A DNA stretch of 19,252 nucleotides from an uncultured Bacilli bacterium (GTDB taxonomy: Bacteria; Bacillota_I; Bacilli_A; RF39; UBA660): positions 1 to 19,252 of the forward strand of contig CAPHZB010000025.1 in assembly GCA_948629335.1 (NCBI GenBank). The letters are read 5' to 3'. Below, in pieces: positions 1 through 7,802 of this stretch. Every line of letters starts with the position of its first letter. Positions within the stretch are counted from its first letter, which is position 1. The translations under genes were made by a program, and so were the position numbers. The notes below the pieces were generated by a model that was given only the letters and a program-made list of their open reading frames with translations, did no database searches and was not told the origin of the DNA.

Positions 1-242
1 TTATTTTCATCTACAACCGTTTTTCCTTTTACTTTATATGTTTTTCCATCTGTATTTTCTATATTATTAATCATCAACATATTTTCAATTGTATCGACAT
101 AAAATAGTGCACTTTCCTCAGCTGCTTTTAACCTTGACTTATTTACTAAACTGAGTATTAACGGTACTGCAATAAGTGCTATCACTGCAAGTATCACAAT
201 AACAGCTAATAATTCAATAAGCGTAAATCCCCTTTTATGCAT
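1..242 (-). CDS. Type IV pilin-like / competence pseudopilin, N-terminal part (partial at left edge)
   Basis: About 80 codons are present before the gene runs off the left edge. The N-terminus reads MHKRGFTLIELLAVIVILAV, the class III prepilin signature: a short basic leader, a cleavage site between G5 and F6, E at position 5 of the mature protein, and a hydrophobic helix to about residue 32. From the family, a prepilin peptidase would cleave after G5, N-methylate F6 and release a subunit that assembles into a pilus or competence pseudopilus at the cytoplasmic membrane. The start at 242 is backed by AGGAGT nine bases upstream and by a strong promoter. The missing C-terminus prevents telling a major pilin from a ComG-type minor pseudopilin. 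The gene is divergent from cotE. Confidence 0.9.
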   Translation of the reverse strand, partial: MHKRGFTLIELLAVIVILAVIALIAVPLILSLVNKSRLKAAEESALFYVDTIENMLMINNIENTDGKTYKVKGKTVVDEN

Positions 243-268
243 TCTATCTACACTCCTATTCTAGTATT

Positions 269-297
269 ATCATACCTTCCTGACCCTATCCTGTCAA
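269..297 (-). promoter_or_regulatory. Vegetative (sigma-A type) promoter of the pilin-like gene
   Basis: Read on the minus strand, TTGACA (292-297) is followed after exactly 17 bases by TATGAT (269-274). This is a perfect -35 and a 5/6 match to the -10. Transcription would start near 262, giving a leader of about 20 bases that holds the AGGAGT ribosome-binding site (252-257). It is one of the best housekeeping promoter matches in the window. Confidence 0.75.
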
Positions 298-447
298 GCT
301 TATTCAATAAAGAAGCAATAAATTTTAATTTGCAAAAAAAGGATAAGAATTTAAAAAGACTTCACTTTGTTTTCGAGTCATCTTAAATTCTTCAAATCAC
401 TATACTAAATCCTTTTCCTTCTGATACATTTCATGAACATTTTCCCT

Positions 448-463
448 ATAATTGCATACAGTA
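448..463 (+). promoter_or_regulatory. Sporulation mother-cell promoter (sigma-E/sigma-K type) of cotE; -10 element and its upstream flank
   Basis: The -10 region at 455-463 reads CATACAGTA. It fits the sigma-E -10 consensus (CATACAnT) and the sigma-K -10 consensus (CATAnnnTA) at the same time. Upstream, GAACATT ends 13 bases before it, which resembles a sigma-E -35, and the AC within it sits 16 bases before CATA, the sigma-K arrangement. No good vegetative hexamers are present. In Bacillus subtilis cotE is known to be transcribed by both mother-cell sigma factors, so context agrees. The implied start near 468 leaves a leader of only about 12 bases containing GAGGAGGG. Confidence 0.6.
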
Positions 464-480
464 AAGTGAGGAGGGATAAA

Positions 481-1050
481 ATGTCTTCATATAAAGAAAT
501 CGTTACAAAAGCAGTTATCGGTAAAGGAAAGAAATATTTTAAGAACAATTATACCATCAAATCAGAAACAACACCTTCAACTGTCCTTGGATGCTGGGTA
601 ATTAACCACAAATTTAAGGGATATAAAACGGGAGATAAAATAGGTGTAGATGGTTCCTATGATGTAAATATTTGGTATTCTTATGAAGGAGATAGTAAAA
701 CAGCGGTTGTAAATAAGAAGATTGATTATAATGATGTTTTCAACTTAAAATTGAAAGATAGTGGAGACTACGTTTCCGATACAGATATTATTGTTAGAAC
801 CCTAAGTCAACCAAATTGTACAAAAGTAAATATTACAGACGATGGTAGTATTAATTTTGATATTGAAAAAGAATTAGGGGTGGAAATCGTCGGGGAAAAG
901 AAAATGAAAATTGCTATTGAAGACGATGAAGAACCATGGGATGTTATTGAAGATGACATCGATGATACAATTTTAAATGAGATTGATGCAAGTGTAGAAC
1001 CAAATTATATTGAAACAAAAGAAACAGAAGAAAATCCTAGCGCAAACTAG
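481..1050 (+). CDS. cotE: Outer spore coat morphogenetic protein CotE
   Basis: This 189-residue protein matches the CotE family along most of its length: SSYKEIVTKAVIGKGKK at the start, then TVLGCWVINHKFKGYKTGDK, YDVNIWYSYEGDSKT and LSQPNCTKVNI, ending in a strongly acidic tail (from about 147). Bacillus subtilis CotE is 181 residues. In that family CotE forms a ring or scaffold around the forespore and recruits outer-coat proteins. A longer frame from an ATG at 433 exists but would run through the promoter; the ATG at 481 has GAGGAGGG six bases upstream and gives the family N-terminus. It is the only clear plus-strand gene here and is monocistronic, with a terminator at its stop. Its presence argues that the host forms endospores. 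Confidence 0.93.
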   Translation: MSSYKEIVTKAVIGKGKKYFKNNYTIKSETTPSTVLGCWVINHKFKGYKTGDKIGVDGSYDVNIWYSYEGDSKTAVVNKKIDYNDVFNLKLKDSGDYVSDTDIIVRTLSQPNCTKVNITDDGSINFDIEKELGVEIVGEKKMKIAIEDDEEPWDVIEDDIDDTILNEIDASVEPNYIETKETEENPSAN

Positions 1051-1057
1051 GTTTTTT
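1031..1057 (+). terminator. Rho-independent terminator of cotE
   Basis: CCTAG (1036-1040), a six-base loop and CTAGG (1047-1051) form a short stem, flanked by AAAA on the 5' side and followed by six T (1052-1057). The right arm contains the cotE TAG stop, so the stop codon lies inside the hairpin. Confidence 0.6.
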
Positions 1058-1064
1058 ATATAAC

Positions 1065-1089
1065 GAAAAAAAACTATCTACGGATAGTT
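1065..1089 (-). terminator. Rho-independent terminator of the minus-strand operon
   Basis: AACTATC (1072-1078), TACG loop and GATAGTT (1083-1089) form a perfect 7-bp stem. On the minus strand it is followed by a run of T (positions 1066-1073 read as A on the plus strand). The TAG stop of the gene ending at 1074 lies within the stem. It sits 14 bases from the converging cotE terminator. Confidence 0.75.
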
Positions 1090-2060
1090 CCTCGGTAACT
1101 TGTAGTAAAATAAGACTCAACTTCTTCAGCATATTTTTCCAATGTCGAAATGCACTCATCCTTACTTTCAATTTCTTGTAAATAAGTGAGTACTTTATTG
1201 ACTTTGTTTCTTAGTTCCAATACTTCCTCTTCTGATAACTCATTTTGATTAAAACGTCTATAAAGACTTTTTATTCTTGGCAAGTTGCTTTCTATTAATT
1301 CATAAGCCTCATTTTGCTCTTCATGTTTTTGATGTATCGTTTGTACCCCTTCAACAATATCTCTACCAATACTAGGTTTTGCAAATAAAACAACACCTGT
1401 TGTTGCACATAAGACAACGCCAGCACTTATACTAGCTATTTTAAATAGTCCTTTTCTACTTTGTTTTTTTATTTTCACAGAAGCCAATTCATCTAATCTT
1501 TTTACCATTTCTTCATTTTGTCTTCGTACATAAATTTTGATTTTCTCACCTTCGATTGTTTCAAACGTATAACATAAGTTTTCTTTTCCATCGCGAAAGG
1601 AACTTGTTATCTCATTATTATTCTTAAGGCAACGAATATAACCGATAATATCCGTTGCATCCCTATCAATTTCCTCTGAAGTGGTCTCCTGATTCGAAGT
1701 ATAAAATATAAAGGTTCCTTCATCACCTATCGTCACTGTAATTCTATCTTTTGGCTTTTCTTCTTGTATCACTTTTCTTGAAAGTTCACTAAGAATCTTA
1801 CGTAAATTAGGAAGTGCTTCATCGGATGCACCTACACGTAACTCGACAGAACCATTTTCTTGATGAAATTGATAAGTAATTAAATTTTGATCTTTCACTA
1901 CAGTATAGTTTAAAAATATACTACCAACTTTTCTTTGTATTTCATTAAGTATATCCTCTTTCGAACGTCTCTTCATTTCTCCTTTTTGATTTTCAATTGC
2001 CATTTTTCCATGTTCCTTATCATCATAAAAGAAAATTGTTTTAATTACATCACTATTCAT
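1074..2060 (-). CDS. Uncharacterised single-pass membrane protein with C-terminal coiled coil
   Basis: I do not recognise this 328-residue protein. A soluble, charged N-terminal region (about 1-200) with alternating strand-like stretches precedes a basic patch (KIKKQSRKG, about 196-204), a single hydrophobic segment (about 205-227) and a glutamate/lysine-rich C-terminal part (about 232-320) likely to be helical or coiled coil. No signal peptide is visible; the basic patch before the segment suggests the N-terminal part is cytoplasmic. GAGG lies six bases before the ATG at 2060. It is the last gene of the dGTPase-rsmE-mtaB operon, 34 bases after mtaB, and ends in its own terminator. Function is unknown. 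Confidence 0.85.
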   Translation of the reverse strand: MNSDVIKTIFFYDDKEHGKMAIENQKGEMKRRSKEDILNEIQRKVGSIFLNYTVVKDQNLITYQFHQENGSVELRVGASDEALPNLRKILSELSRKVIQEEKPKDRITVTIGDEGTFIFYTSNQETTSEEIDRDATDIIGYIRCLKNNNEITSSFRDGKENLCYTFETIEGEKIKIYVRRQNEEMVKRLDELASVKIKKQSRKGLFKIASISAGVVLCATTGVVLFAKPSIGRDIVEGVQTIHQKHEEQNEAYELIESNLPRIKSLYRRFNQNELSEEEVLELRNKVNKVLTYLQEIESKDECISTLEKYAEEVESYFTTSYRGTIRR

Positions 2061-2094
2061 GTTTTACCTCACTTTATCTTTCCTTATTAAAAGT

Positions 2095-3393
2095 TTATTC
2101 ATTTTCACTCGTCTTATCCACTTTATGTGCTTCTAGATAGGGATAACACAGAGAATCAATATGTACTTTCTCGATTTGATTTACATCTTCTTTTTTTCCT
2201 TTAAATTTGACTTGTAAATAATTCCCTGTATGTCCCATTAGAAAACCATCCTTTACCATTTCTGGTAAAACCTCTACCTCTTTATTCACAAAATGACTCA
2301 TATATTCTCTTTCTAGCTCTTCACTCAAATGTAAAAGTATTTGTACTCGTTCTTTTTTTATGTTTTCATCGATTTGCCCATCCATTGTTGCTGCTTTGGT
2401 TCCCTCTCTTTTAGAATATGGAAAAACATGTATTTTGGAAAAATGGGATTTTCGAATGGTTTCTACTGTTTCCTGAAATAAATCATCCGTTTCCCCAGGA
2501 AAGCCAACAATGACATCTGTCGTTATCGAAATATCAGGTCGAATCAAACGAATTTCGTCTAACTTCTGTAAAAAGTAAGTTGTATCGTATTTTCGATTCA
2601 TCCGTTTTAAAATTGCATCTGAACCTGCCTGCATGGGGATATGAAGATGACTTACAATCTTTTTCTCCTGTTTTAATACTTCCATAAAATCAGGTTCTAA
2701 TTCTGTAATTTCGATAGAAGAAATACGTATTCTTTCTAGTCCATCTATCTTTACTAGGCTTCTTAAAAGAGTAGCAAGACTTGTCTTTAAATCTCTTCCA
2801 TAGTTCCCTGTATGAATTCCTGTTAAAACAATCTCCTTTTTCCCATTGTTTACAAGGGATTCTACTTCTTCTAATACATCTTGTATATTTTTACTTCGTA
2901 CATTTCCTCGAACATAAGGAATGATACAATAGGAACAAAAATTATTACAACCATCTTGTATTTTTACAAAAGCTCTTGTTCCTTTAAATGCATTTAATTT
3001 CATATTTTCAAAAGGAACATGGCTTATATCTCTAACATCAGTTTTTTTCTCCTGTGCTACTTTGTATTCTTCAATATAATCAATAATCTTAGATTTAAAC
3101 TGATTTCCTAAAATAATGTCTGCTGAACCATCTTTTTCAAAAACTTCTTTTTTATTTTGGGTAGAACAACCAGTGACAATAAGAATTGCATCTTTATTTT
3201 GTTTGCGCGCTTGGTGCACCATTTTTAAAGACTTGTGGTCAGCTGTGTTTGTTACAGAGCAAGTATTGACAATGAGTAATTCTGCCTCTTCCTTCTTCCC
3301 TTCTGTATATCCTTTACTTATGAGTAAATCACGCATGATATTTGATTCGTATGTATTTACTTTGCATCCTAATGTATAAATATAAAACTTCAT
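2095..3393 (-). CDS. mtaB: tRNA t6A37 methylthiotransferase MtaB
   Basis: This 432-residue radical-SAM methylthiotransferase would convert t6A37 to ms2t6A37 in tRNAs reading ANN codons. The N-terminal domain starts KFYIYTLGCKVN and carries the three auxiliary-cluster cysteines C10, C45 and C76. The radical SAM motif C149-x3-C153-x2-C156 is in DGCNNFCSYCIIPYVRG. A C-terminal TRAM-like region follows from about residue 370. MtaB and the related MiaB differ in N-terminal sequence and operon; TLGCKVNTYES and adjacency to rsmE (as yqeU-yqeV in Bacillus subtilis) favour MtaB. AGAGGG lies just before the ATG. It is 20 bases after the upstream gene, in the same operon. Confidence 0.93.
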   Translation of the reverse strand: MKFYIYTLGCKVNTYESNIMRDLLISKGYTEGKKEEAELLIVNTCSVTNTADHKSLKMVHQARKQNKDAILIVTGCSTQNKKEVFEKDGSADIILGNQFKSKIIDYIEEYKVAQEKKTDVRDISHVPFENMKLNAFKGTRAFVKIQDGCNNFCSYCIIPYVRGNVRSKNIQDVLEEVESLVNNGKKEIVLTGIHTGNYGRDLKTSLATLLRSLVKIDGLERIRISSIEITELEPDFMEVLKQEKKIVSHLHIPMQAGSDAILKRMNRKYDTTYFLQKLDEIRLIRPDISITTDVIVGFPGETDDLFQETVETIRKSHFSKIHVFPYSKREGTKAATMDGQIDENIKKERVQILLHLSEELEREYMSHFVNKEVEVLPEMVKDGFLMGHTGNYLQVKFKGKKEDVNQIEKVHIDSLCYPYLEAHKVDKTSENE

Positions 3394-3413
3394 AAAACCC
3401 TCTTACTTCTATT

Positions 3414-4406
3414 TTATAAGCTTCCTCTAAAATCTTTTAGATTTTGTAAAAATTCATCATTTTTTTTCATTTCACTATGTAATGGTGAAACATCTAATGT
3501 ATCACTGAAATCCTCCTCTACTCGACTCCTTCTTGTTCGAGGCTCCTCTAACAATTCTTCTAACGTATTTGTTCTAGAAAATTGAGGAACGGTCGGATAA
3601 TCCATTTCTTTTTCATCTAGTTTTCCATAGATAGGAGAAATAAAATCTGTATTTTGGAATTTTTTCTTTGTAGATGGCAATTTCTCCTCTTTAGCAGGTT
3701 TATGCATCTCTACAACTTCTTTAGGAATCTGCATGGTTTCCTCGTCAATATCAATGACATCAATTTCTGCTTCTTCTCTTGGTTCATCTTGTAAAAAGTC
3801 AAATACTTCTAATTCCTTTAAAGATTTTTTCTCTTCTTTTTTCTCTGGAAGATTTTCTTTTTTCCACTCTTTTTGCGCAAAATCGATTTCTTCAAATTCA
3901 TCTTTCGGATGAACTTTCTTTGTTTCTTCCTTTATCTTTTTCTTTTCTTCTTCGATAGAATCATACAAATTATTTTTTAAATCCGATGTAAATGTTTGTG
4001 CCACATCAGAAACATCAGGTTCTGGTTTCTTTAAAGAGTCAACCAACTCTTGATAACTAATAATCGATTTTTCTTCTTGTTCTTTTTCAAAAGATGCAAC
4101 AACATCCTCTGGAGTCGTCTCTAAGTCTCTTTGCATTTTTTCAAGAACTTTATCAATTTCTAATTTTGAATTATTTACTTCTTCCACGGCTTCAACTTCC
4201 TCTTTTTCTATTTTAGGTGTACTAGCATTTTCTATCTGTCTTGGTTTTGCTTTCGATAAAGAATCAATGATATCTCCAATTTCTTCTTCATCTTTTTTTC
4301 TTTCTCTTATGACAAGATAAATAATGCAACCCAAATTAACTAAAAATAATAGTACAATTATTCCAATTAATAGTTTCTGTCCTGAAAATAAATTTAATGT
4401 AATCAT
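3414..4406 (-). CDS. Uncharacterised bitopic membrane protein with long acidic cytoplasmic tail
   Basis: A protein of 330 residues that I do not recognise. Residues 12-33 form one hydrophobic segment right after a short N-terminus, followed by RERKKDEEE and then about 290 residues very rich in Glu and Lys with many Glu-Glu-Lys runs. These are probably disordered or coiled, with scattered proline-rich patches. The shape (short outside, one anchor, long charged inside) recalls cell-division or scaffold anchors such as ZipA, but no such domain is visible. A start at 4427 would overlap rsmE by 17 bases; the ATG at 4406 is preferred because GGAG lies seven bases before it and it begins four bases after the rsmE stop. 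It lies between rsmE and mtaB, which are usually adjacent. Confidence 0.85.
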   Translation of the reverse strand: MITLNLFSGQKLLIGIIVLLFLVNLGCIIYLVIRERKKDEEEIGDIIDSLSKAKPRQIENASTPKIEKEEVEAVEEVNNSKLEIDKVLEKMQRDLETTPEDVVASFEKEQEEKSIISYQELVDSLKKPEPDVSDVAQTFTSDLKNNLYDSIEEEKKKIKEETKKVHPKDEFEEIDFAQKEWKKENLPEKKEEKKSLKELEVFDFLQDEPREEAEIDVIDIDEETMQIPKEVVEMHKPAKEEKLPSTKKKFQNTDFISPIYGKLDEKEMDYPTVPQFSRTNTLEELLEEPRTRRSRVEEDFSDTLDVSPLHSEMKKNDEFLQNLKDFRGSL

Positions 4407-4410
4407 AGAA

Positions 4411-5124
4411 TCACTCCATAAGTTCATAATTTAAAATACTTAATAGGTAAAGGGGCACTGTTTCTGTTCTTAAAATTCGATTTCCTAAATGGACAGGAAT
4501 AAACCCCATTTGTATAAATGTCTCTTCTTCTTTAGGAGAAAATCCTCCTTCTGGACCAATTACAATATTTATTTTATCACAAACACACCCTGTTTTCACT
4601 ACTTTTTTAATGCTTTTACATTCTCTTTGCGCTAAACAAATAAGATTTAGTCCCTCTAAAGTTTCTAATGTTTTCAATTCTTTTAAAGGAATAATTTTAG
4701 GAATATATAGACGTTTTGCTTGTTCTGATGCTTCTTTTACAATACGCATCCAACGTTCTAGTTTTCTTTCTTCTTTTTCCTCTTTTGTTTTAATAATACT
4801 TCTTTCTAACGGAATTAGAAAAATTTCATCTACACCTAATTCCGTTGCTTTTTGCAGTATAAAGTCCATTTTCTGTTCTTTTAAATAAGGAATACAGATT
4901 GTTTTTTGTACTTCTTGTTTTTCTTTTTTAGCTAGTTCTTTTATAAGAGTAATGGTTATCTCCCCTATTATATTGTTGACACAAGCGAGGTAAAGTATTC
5001 CTTCAAATACAACTTCTATCTCTTCATTTTCTCGCATACGCATGACATGTTTTATATGATGATAGTCTAACGGTTCTAGAATAAATTCTGCATTTCTTTT
5101 TTCTTTTGCAAAATAACGTTGCAT
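4411..5124 (-). CDS. rsmE: 16S rRNA m3U1498 methyltransferase RsmE
   Basis: This 237-residue protein is full length for RsmE, the SPOUT (knotted) methyltransferase that N3-methylates U1498 of 16S rRNA. The family signatures are near the C-terminus: IGPEGGFSPKEE (about 189-200) and LGNRILRTETVPLYLLSIL (about 213-231), which form the SAM-binding knot. The N-terminal RNA-binding part reads MQRYFAKEKR with HHIKHVMRMRENEEIEV. It starts 14 bases after the dGTPase-like gene with AAAGGGG upstream and ends in TGA, showing that TGA is a stop in this genome. In many Firmicutes rsmE is followed directly by mtaB; here one extra gene is inserted between them. Confidence 0.94.
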   Translation of the reverse strand: MQRYFAKEKRNAEFILEPLDYHHIKHVMRMRENEEIEVVFEGILYLACVNNIIGEITITLIKELAKKEKQEVQKTICIPYLKEQKMDFILQKATELGVDEIFLIPLERSIIKTKEEKEERKLERWMRIVKEASEQAKRLYIPKIIPLKELKTLETLEGLNLICLAQRECKSIKKVVKTGCVCDKINIVIGPEGGFSPKEEETFIQMGFIPVHLGNRILRTETVPLYLLSILNYELME

Positions 5125-5138
5125 ATTTTTCCCCTTTC

Positions 5139-6260
5139 TTATTTTTTTAATCGATTGTATTCAGATAAAAAGTAAGCATCCGTCATTCCAGCAATATAAT
5201 CAATTGCTTTTCTGGCAGGCGTTGTCTCTTTTGTGTATTCGTCACACTTATAATTTAAAAATACAGTAAATATTTTCTCTTCTTTCTTTTTTTCATTCAG
5301 CTGCTTTATATAAGTATTGAATAAGAAAACAAACATTTCCTTATATTTTTCTCTTTGTTCTATAGTTGTTGCTTTATCATAAATATGGATATAATTAAAT
5401 TTTTTTAGTTGTTTTAAAATGTCATACATTTTATTAGATAACTTGATATAATTTTTTCCATAACTGTTTTCAATAATGTCTAAGACAAAAGCATTGATTA
5501 TCTCTCTATTTCTATTTCCTAAAGTTTTAACGATTTTTTCTGGAAGATCTTGCTTTGTTAAAATACCTAAACGAACTGCATCTTCAATATCTCTTCCAAC
5601 ATAACCAATCATATCAGAAAGACGCACCACATACCCTTCAAGCGTCATAGGACGAAGTGTTTCTAATGTATGCTTATCTGTATAGCAATTCTCATATTCC
5701 CTCAAAAATTCTTCAGCTGTCTTTTTTCTTGAATAATATTCGCCCTCTAAAAATTCTCCATTATGACACAAAATGCCATCAAGTACTTGTATGGTTAAAT
5801 TGAACCCGTGGCCCCCATTTTCAAGGGATAAAAGTGTTCGAACACTTTGCACATTATGATTAAAATAACCTTCCCCCGCTTTAATACTGATTTCATTTAA
5901 AATGGCTTCTCCTACGTGGCCAAATGGGACATGCCCTATATCATGACCGAGTGCAATGGCTTCAATTAAGTCTTCATTAAGTGATAAGGCTCTTCCAATT
6001 GTTCTAGCAATCTTACTCACCATCTGCACATGTGTCATTCGTTTTGAAATGTTGTCATTTGCAGTTTCAGAAAATACTTGTGTTTTATCAATGTACCTTG
6101 TATAAGATAAACTATAAATAATACGGTCGATATCTCTAAAGAAAGAAGGTCGAATATCTTTTTCTTCTGGTTTTAGTCGAATCGCATCTGTACTTAGTGT
6201 TGCATAGGGAGATAATAAATTTTCTCTTGCTAGCATTTTTTTCTCTACGTCTTCTAACAT
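5139..6260 (-). CDS. dGTPase-like HD-domain deoxynucleoside triphosphate triphosphohydrolase
   Basis: The protein has 373 residues when started at the ATG at 6260. It carries the metal-binding HD set: H77 in RMTHVQMV, H106-D107 in GHDIGHVPFGH with H110 and H115, and D216 in RLSDMIGYVGRDIEDA. This family cleaves dGTP or other dNTPs to the deoxynucleoside and triphosphate and controls dNTP pools. The N-terminal RPSFFRDIDRIIYSLSYTRY is the usual entry to the fold. An upstream ATG at 6278 has no ribosome-binding site and overlaps a likely -10 element, while AGGTGG lies four bases before 6260. It is the first gene of the operon that continues into rsmE. Substrate preference cannot be read from sequence. 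Confidence 0.88.
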   Translation of the reverse strand: MLEDVEKKMLARENLLSPYATLSTDAIRLKPEEKDIRPSFFRDIDRIIYSLSYTRYIDKTQVFSETANDNISKRMTHVQMVSKIARTIGRALSLNEDLIEAIALGHDIGHVPFGHVGEAILNEISIKAGEGYFNHNVQSVRTLLSLENGGHGFNLTIQVLDGILCHNGEFLEGEYYSRKKTAEEFLREYENCYTDKHTLETLRPMTLEGYVVRLSDMIGYVGRDIEDAVRLGILTKQDLPEKIVKTLGNRNREIINAFVLDIIENSYGKNYIKLSNKMYDILKQLKKFNYIHIYDKATTIEQREKYKEMFVFLFNTYIKQLNEKKKEEKIFTVFLNYKCDEYTKETTPARKAIDYIAGMTDAYFLSEYNRLKK

Positions 6261-6276
6261 TCTACCACCTAACTTC

Positions 6277-6305
6277 ATTTTATCATAGGAACTTAAAAAT
6301 TTCTA
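6277..6305 (-). promoter_or_regulatory. Possible promoter of the dGTPase-rsmE-mtaB operon
   Basis: On the minus strand TAGAAA (6300-6305) and TAAAAT (6277-6282) are 17 bases apart, and TG one base before the -10 makes it an extended -10 element. The predicted start near 6270 would leave only about ten leader bases, so this is tentative. Confidence 0.35.
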
Positions 6306-6354
6306 CTTAGACAGTATGAAAACTTGAATTAAAGTTTTATTCTTATTCACTGTA

Positions 6355-6396
6355 CAAAAAAGACTGGTGAAAAATGACTCCTCTTTCCATCAGTCT
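6355..6396 (-). terminator. Terminator downstream of the SIMPL-domain gene
   Basis: AGACTG (6361-6366) pairs with CAGTCT (6391-6396), extended by a G-T wobble and two more pairs to nine pairs around an 18-base loop that can close further. Read on the minus strand the stem ends in a run of six or seven T (6355-6361). It sits 15 bases after the stop at 6411 and separates this gene from the dGTPase operon. Confidence 0.65.
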
Positions 6397-6410
6397 AGCT
6401 TTTCTATTCC

Positions 6411-7067
6411 TTATTCGCAAATCCATAAACAATATAATGTTTCAGATACTTCAATATCTTCTGGGGTGAATGTATTTACTATTGTTTGCGCTATACCATG
6501 ATAAGCTTTTTCAGCATACATCACATCAGAATCAATCCTTGCCCTTGAAACATAATCGGTCGTAAATGGTTGAAAGTCAACTTTCTGACAACTTTTTAAT
6601 GTTTTTCCTGCTGCTTCAGCAATTGCCTCTGCCTGCATTTCAGCAGCTTTATATGCCTTAGCTAAAATACTTCTTCTACATGCATCTTCCTCTTTTATTC
6701 CAAATTGGATTTGGCACATTGGAGCATTGTCCAATTTAGATATTGAAACCATTATATTAGCCATTAATTCTTTATCATAATCAAATTTTAATGAGGCCAT
6801 TTGATTAAAGGAATACCCATCATGATCATATTGTCCTGTTATCTTATTATACTTAGTATCCTCTCGTATAACAAAATTTCTAGTTTTCATATCCTCTTTT
6901 TTAAAGTTATTTTTGAGTAATAATTCCTCTACAAAAACTTCAACGTTTTTCGTTCCTTCTCTTAATACTTCTTCATAGGTATATCCCTTGATTGTAAAAT
7001 GAATATTTAATATAACTTCATTGGGAGTAAAGTATCCAGTACCTTCTCCTTGCACTATAATTTCCAT
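6411..7067 (-). CDS. SIMPL domain (DUF541) protein, predicted cytosolic
   Basis: A 218-residue protein with the SIMPL/DUF541 pattern: an N-terminal strand with GEGTGYFTPNEVILN, a helix-rich middle with YDHDGYSFNQMASLKFDYD, then the conserved ACRRSILAKAYKAAEMQAEAIAEAAGK helix (about 128-155, two parts) and a C-terminal strand. Many family members are secreted; this one has no signal peptide or membrane segment, so it probably works in the cytosol. The biochemical role of SIMPL proteins is poorly defined. AGAGGG precedes the ATG, and a terminator follows the stop, so it may be a single-gene unit. Confidence 0.8.
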   Translation of the reverse strand: MEIIVQGEGTGYFTPNEVILNIHFTIKGYTYEEVLREGTKNVEVFVEELLLKNNFKKEDMKTRNFVIREDTKYNKITGQYDHDGYSFNQMASLKFDYDKELMANIMVSISKLDNAPMCQIQFGIKEEDACRRSILAKAYKAAEMQAEAIAEAAGKTLKSCQKVDFQPFTTDYVSRARIDSDVMYAEKAYHGIAQTIVNTFTPEDIEVSETLYCLWICE

Positions 7068-7147
7068 AATATTCCCTCTTTCTATGAAATATTTTCTTTA
7101 TTTTTATCAATTTCCCTTTCAAAATTGAATAGCATTCCTCATTGGAT

Positions 7148-7762
7148 TTATATCTGTCCTTTCTTACATATTATCACTAATTTATCATTCTGTAATGAAA
7201 ATTCACTTAATGGTTTCTTTCTAAATTTTTTTATTATTGCAAAATGATTATCTTCTAATATTTTTTCTATTTCTTCAAAGGAATAATAATTAACAAACTT
7301 TTTTAAACCTATTTCAAGATTTTCATCAACATATTTCTCTCCTTCACCTTCTTGAAGAATAATTAGCATAGTTCCATTTTCTTTAAGTAAATTATAATAC
7401 TTTGGAATGACTTCTTTAACTTCTTTTTTAGAAATATGAAACAGGGAGTATGCTAACATAATTCCATTATATTTTTCATCAATGTTAATATTTCTCATAT
7501 CCATTTGAATAAAATTAACATTTTCAATTTTACTTCTGGCAATTTTAAGCATTTCATCTGAAAAATCAATTGCATCAATATTAAAACCTTTATTTGCAAT
7601 ATATTCAGATAATGTTCCTGTTCCACATCCTATATCTAATATTTTTTTACCATTAGTTTCTTCTAAAAAGCTATCAATATAAGGTGTATCACTTAAATCC
7701 TTTCCATATTCTTCCTCATATTTTTTTGCTATTTTATTGTATGTATCAAATGTTTCATTCAT
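7148..7762 (-). CDS. Class I SAM-dependent methyltransferase
   Basis: A 204-residue Rossmann-fold methyltransferase. Motif I is LDIGCGTG (42-49), followed by the acidic end of strand 2 (AIDFSDEM) and NVNFIQMDMRNI as motif II; SLFHISKKEV follows in the usual place. The substrate is unknown; the fold resembles ubiquinone/menaquinone-type and small-molecule methyltransferases. A longer frame from 7795 exists, but AAGGAG lies seven bases before the ATG at 7762, which is chosen. It is the last gene of the accessory operon, 40 bases after the phosphoribosyltransferase. No clear terminator with a T run was found after it. Confidence 0.85.
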   Translation of the reverse strand: MNETFDTYNKIAKKYEEEYGKDLSDTPYIDSFLEETNGKKILDIGCGTGTLSEYIANKGFNIDAIDFSDEMLKIARSKIENVNFIQMDMRNINIDEKYNGIMLAYSLFHISKKEVKEVIPKYYNLLKENGTMLIILQEGEGEKYVDENLEIGLKKFVNYYSFEEIEKILEDNHFAIIKKFRKKPLSEFSLQNDKLVIICKKGQI

Positions 7763-7802
7763 AGTTTTCTCCTTAACGATTTTTACTTCATGCAAAAATT
7801 AA

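Noticed and set aside
433..480. Upstream ATG extending cotE by 16 codons
   Set aside because: The extension overlaps the sporulation promoter and lacks a ribosome-binding site, and the family N-terminus begins at 481.
3116..3379. Plus-strand frame inside mtaB (and similar ones antisense to rsmE, the phosphoribosyltransferase, VOC, truB, rarA, rplU and the 410-residue gene)
   Set aside because: They are shadows of well-supported minus-strand genes with family motifs; none has a plausible start site or recognisable domain.
7080..7147. Terminator after the methyltransferase (TCAATTT/AAATTGA stem)
   Set aside because: The 7-bp stem is AT-only with an eight-base loop and is not followed by a T run on the minus strand.
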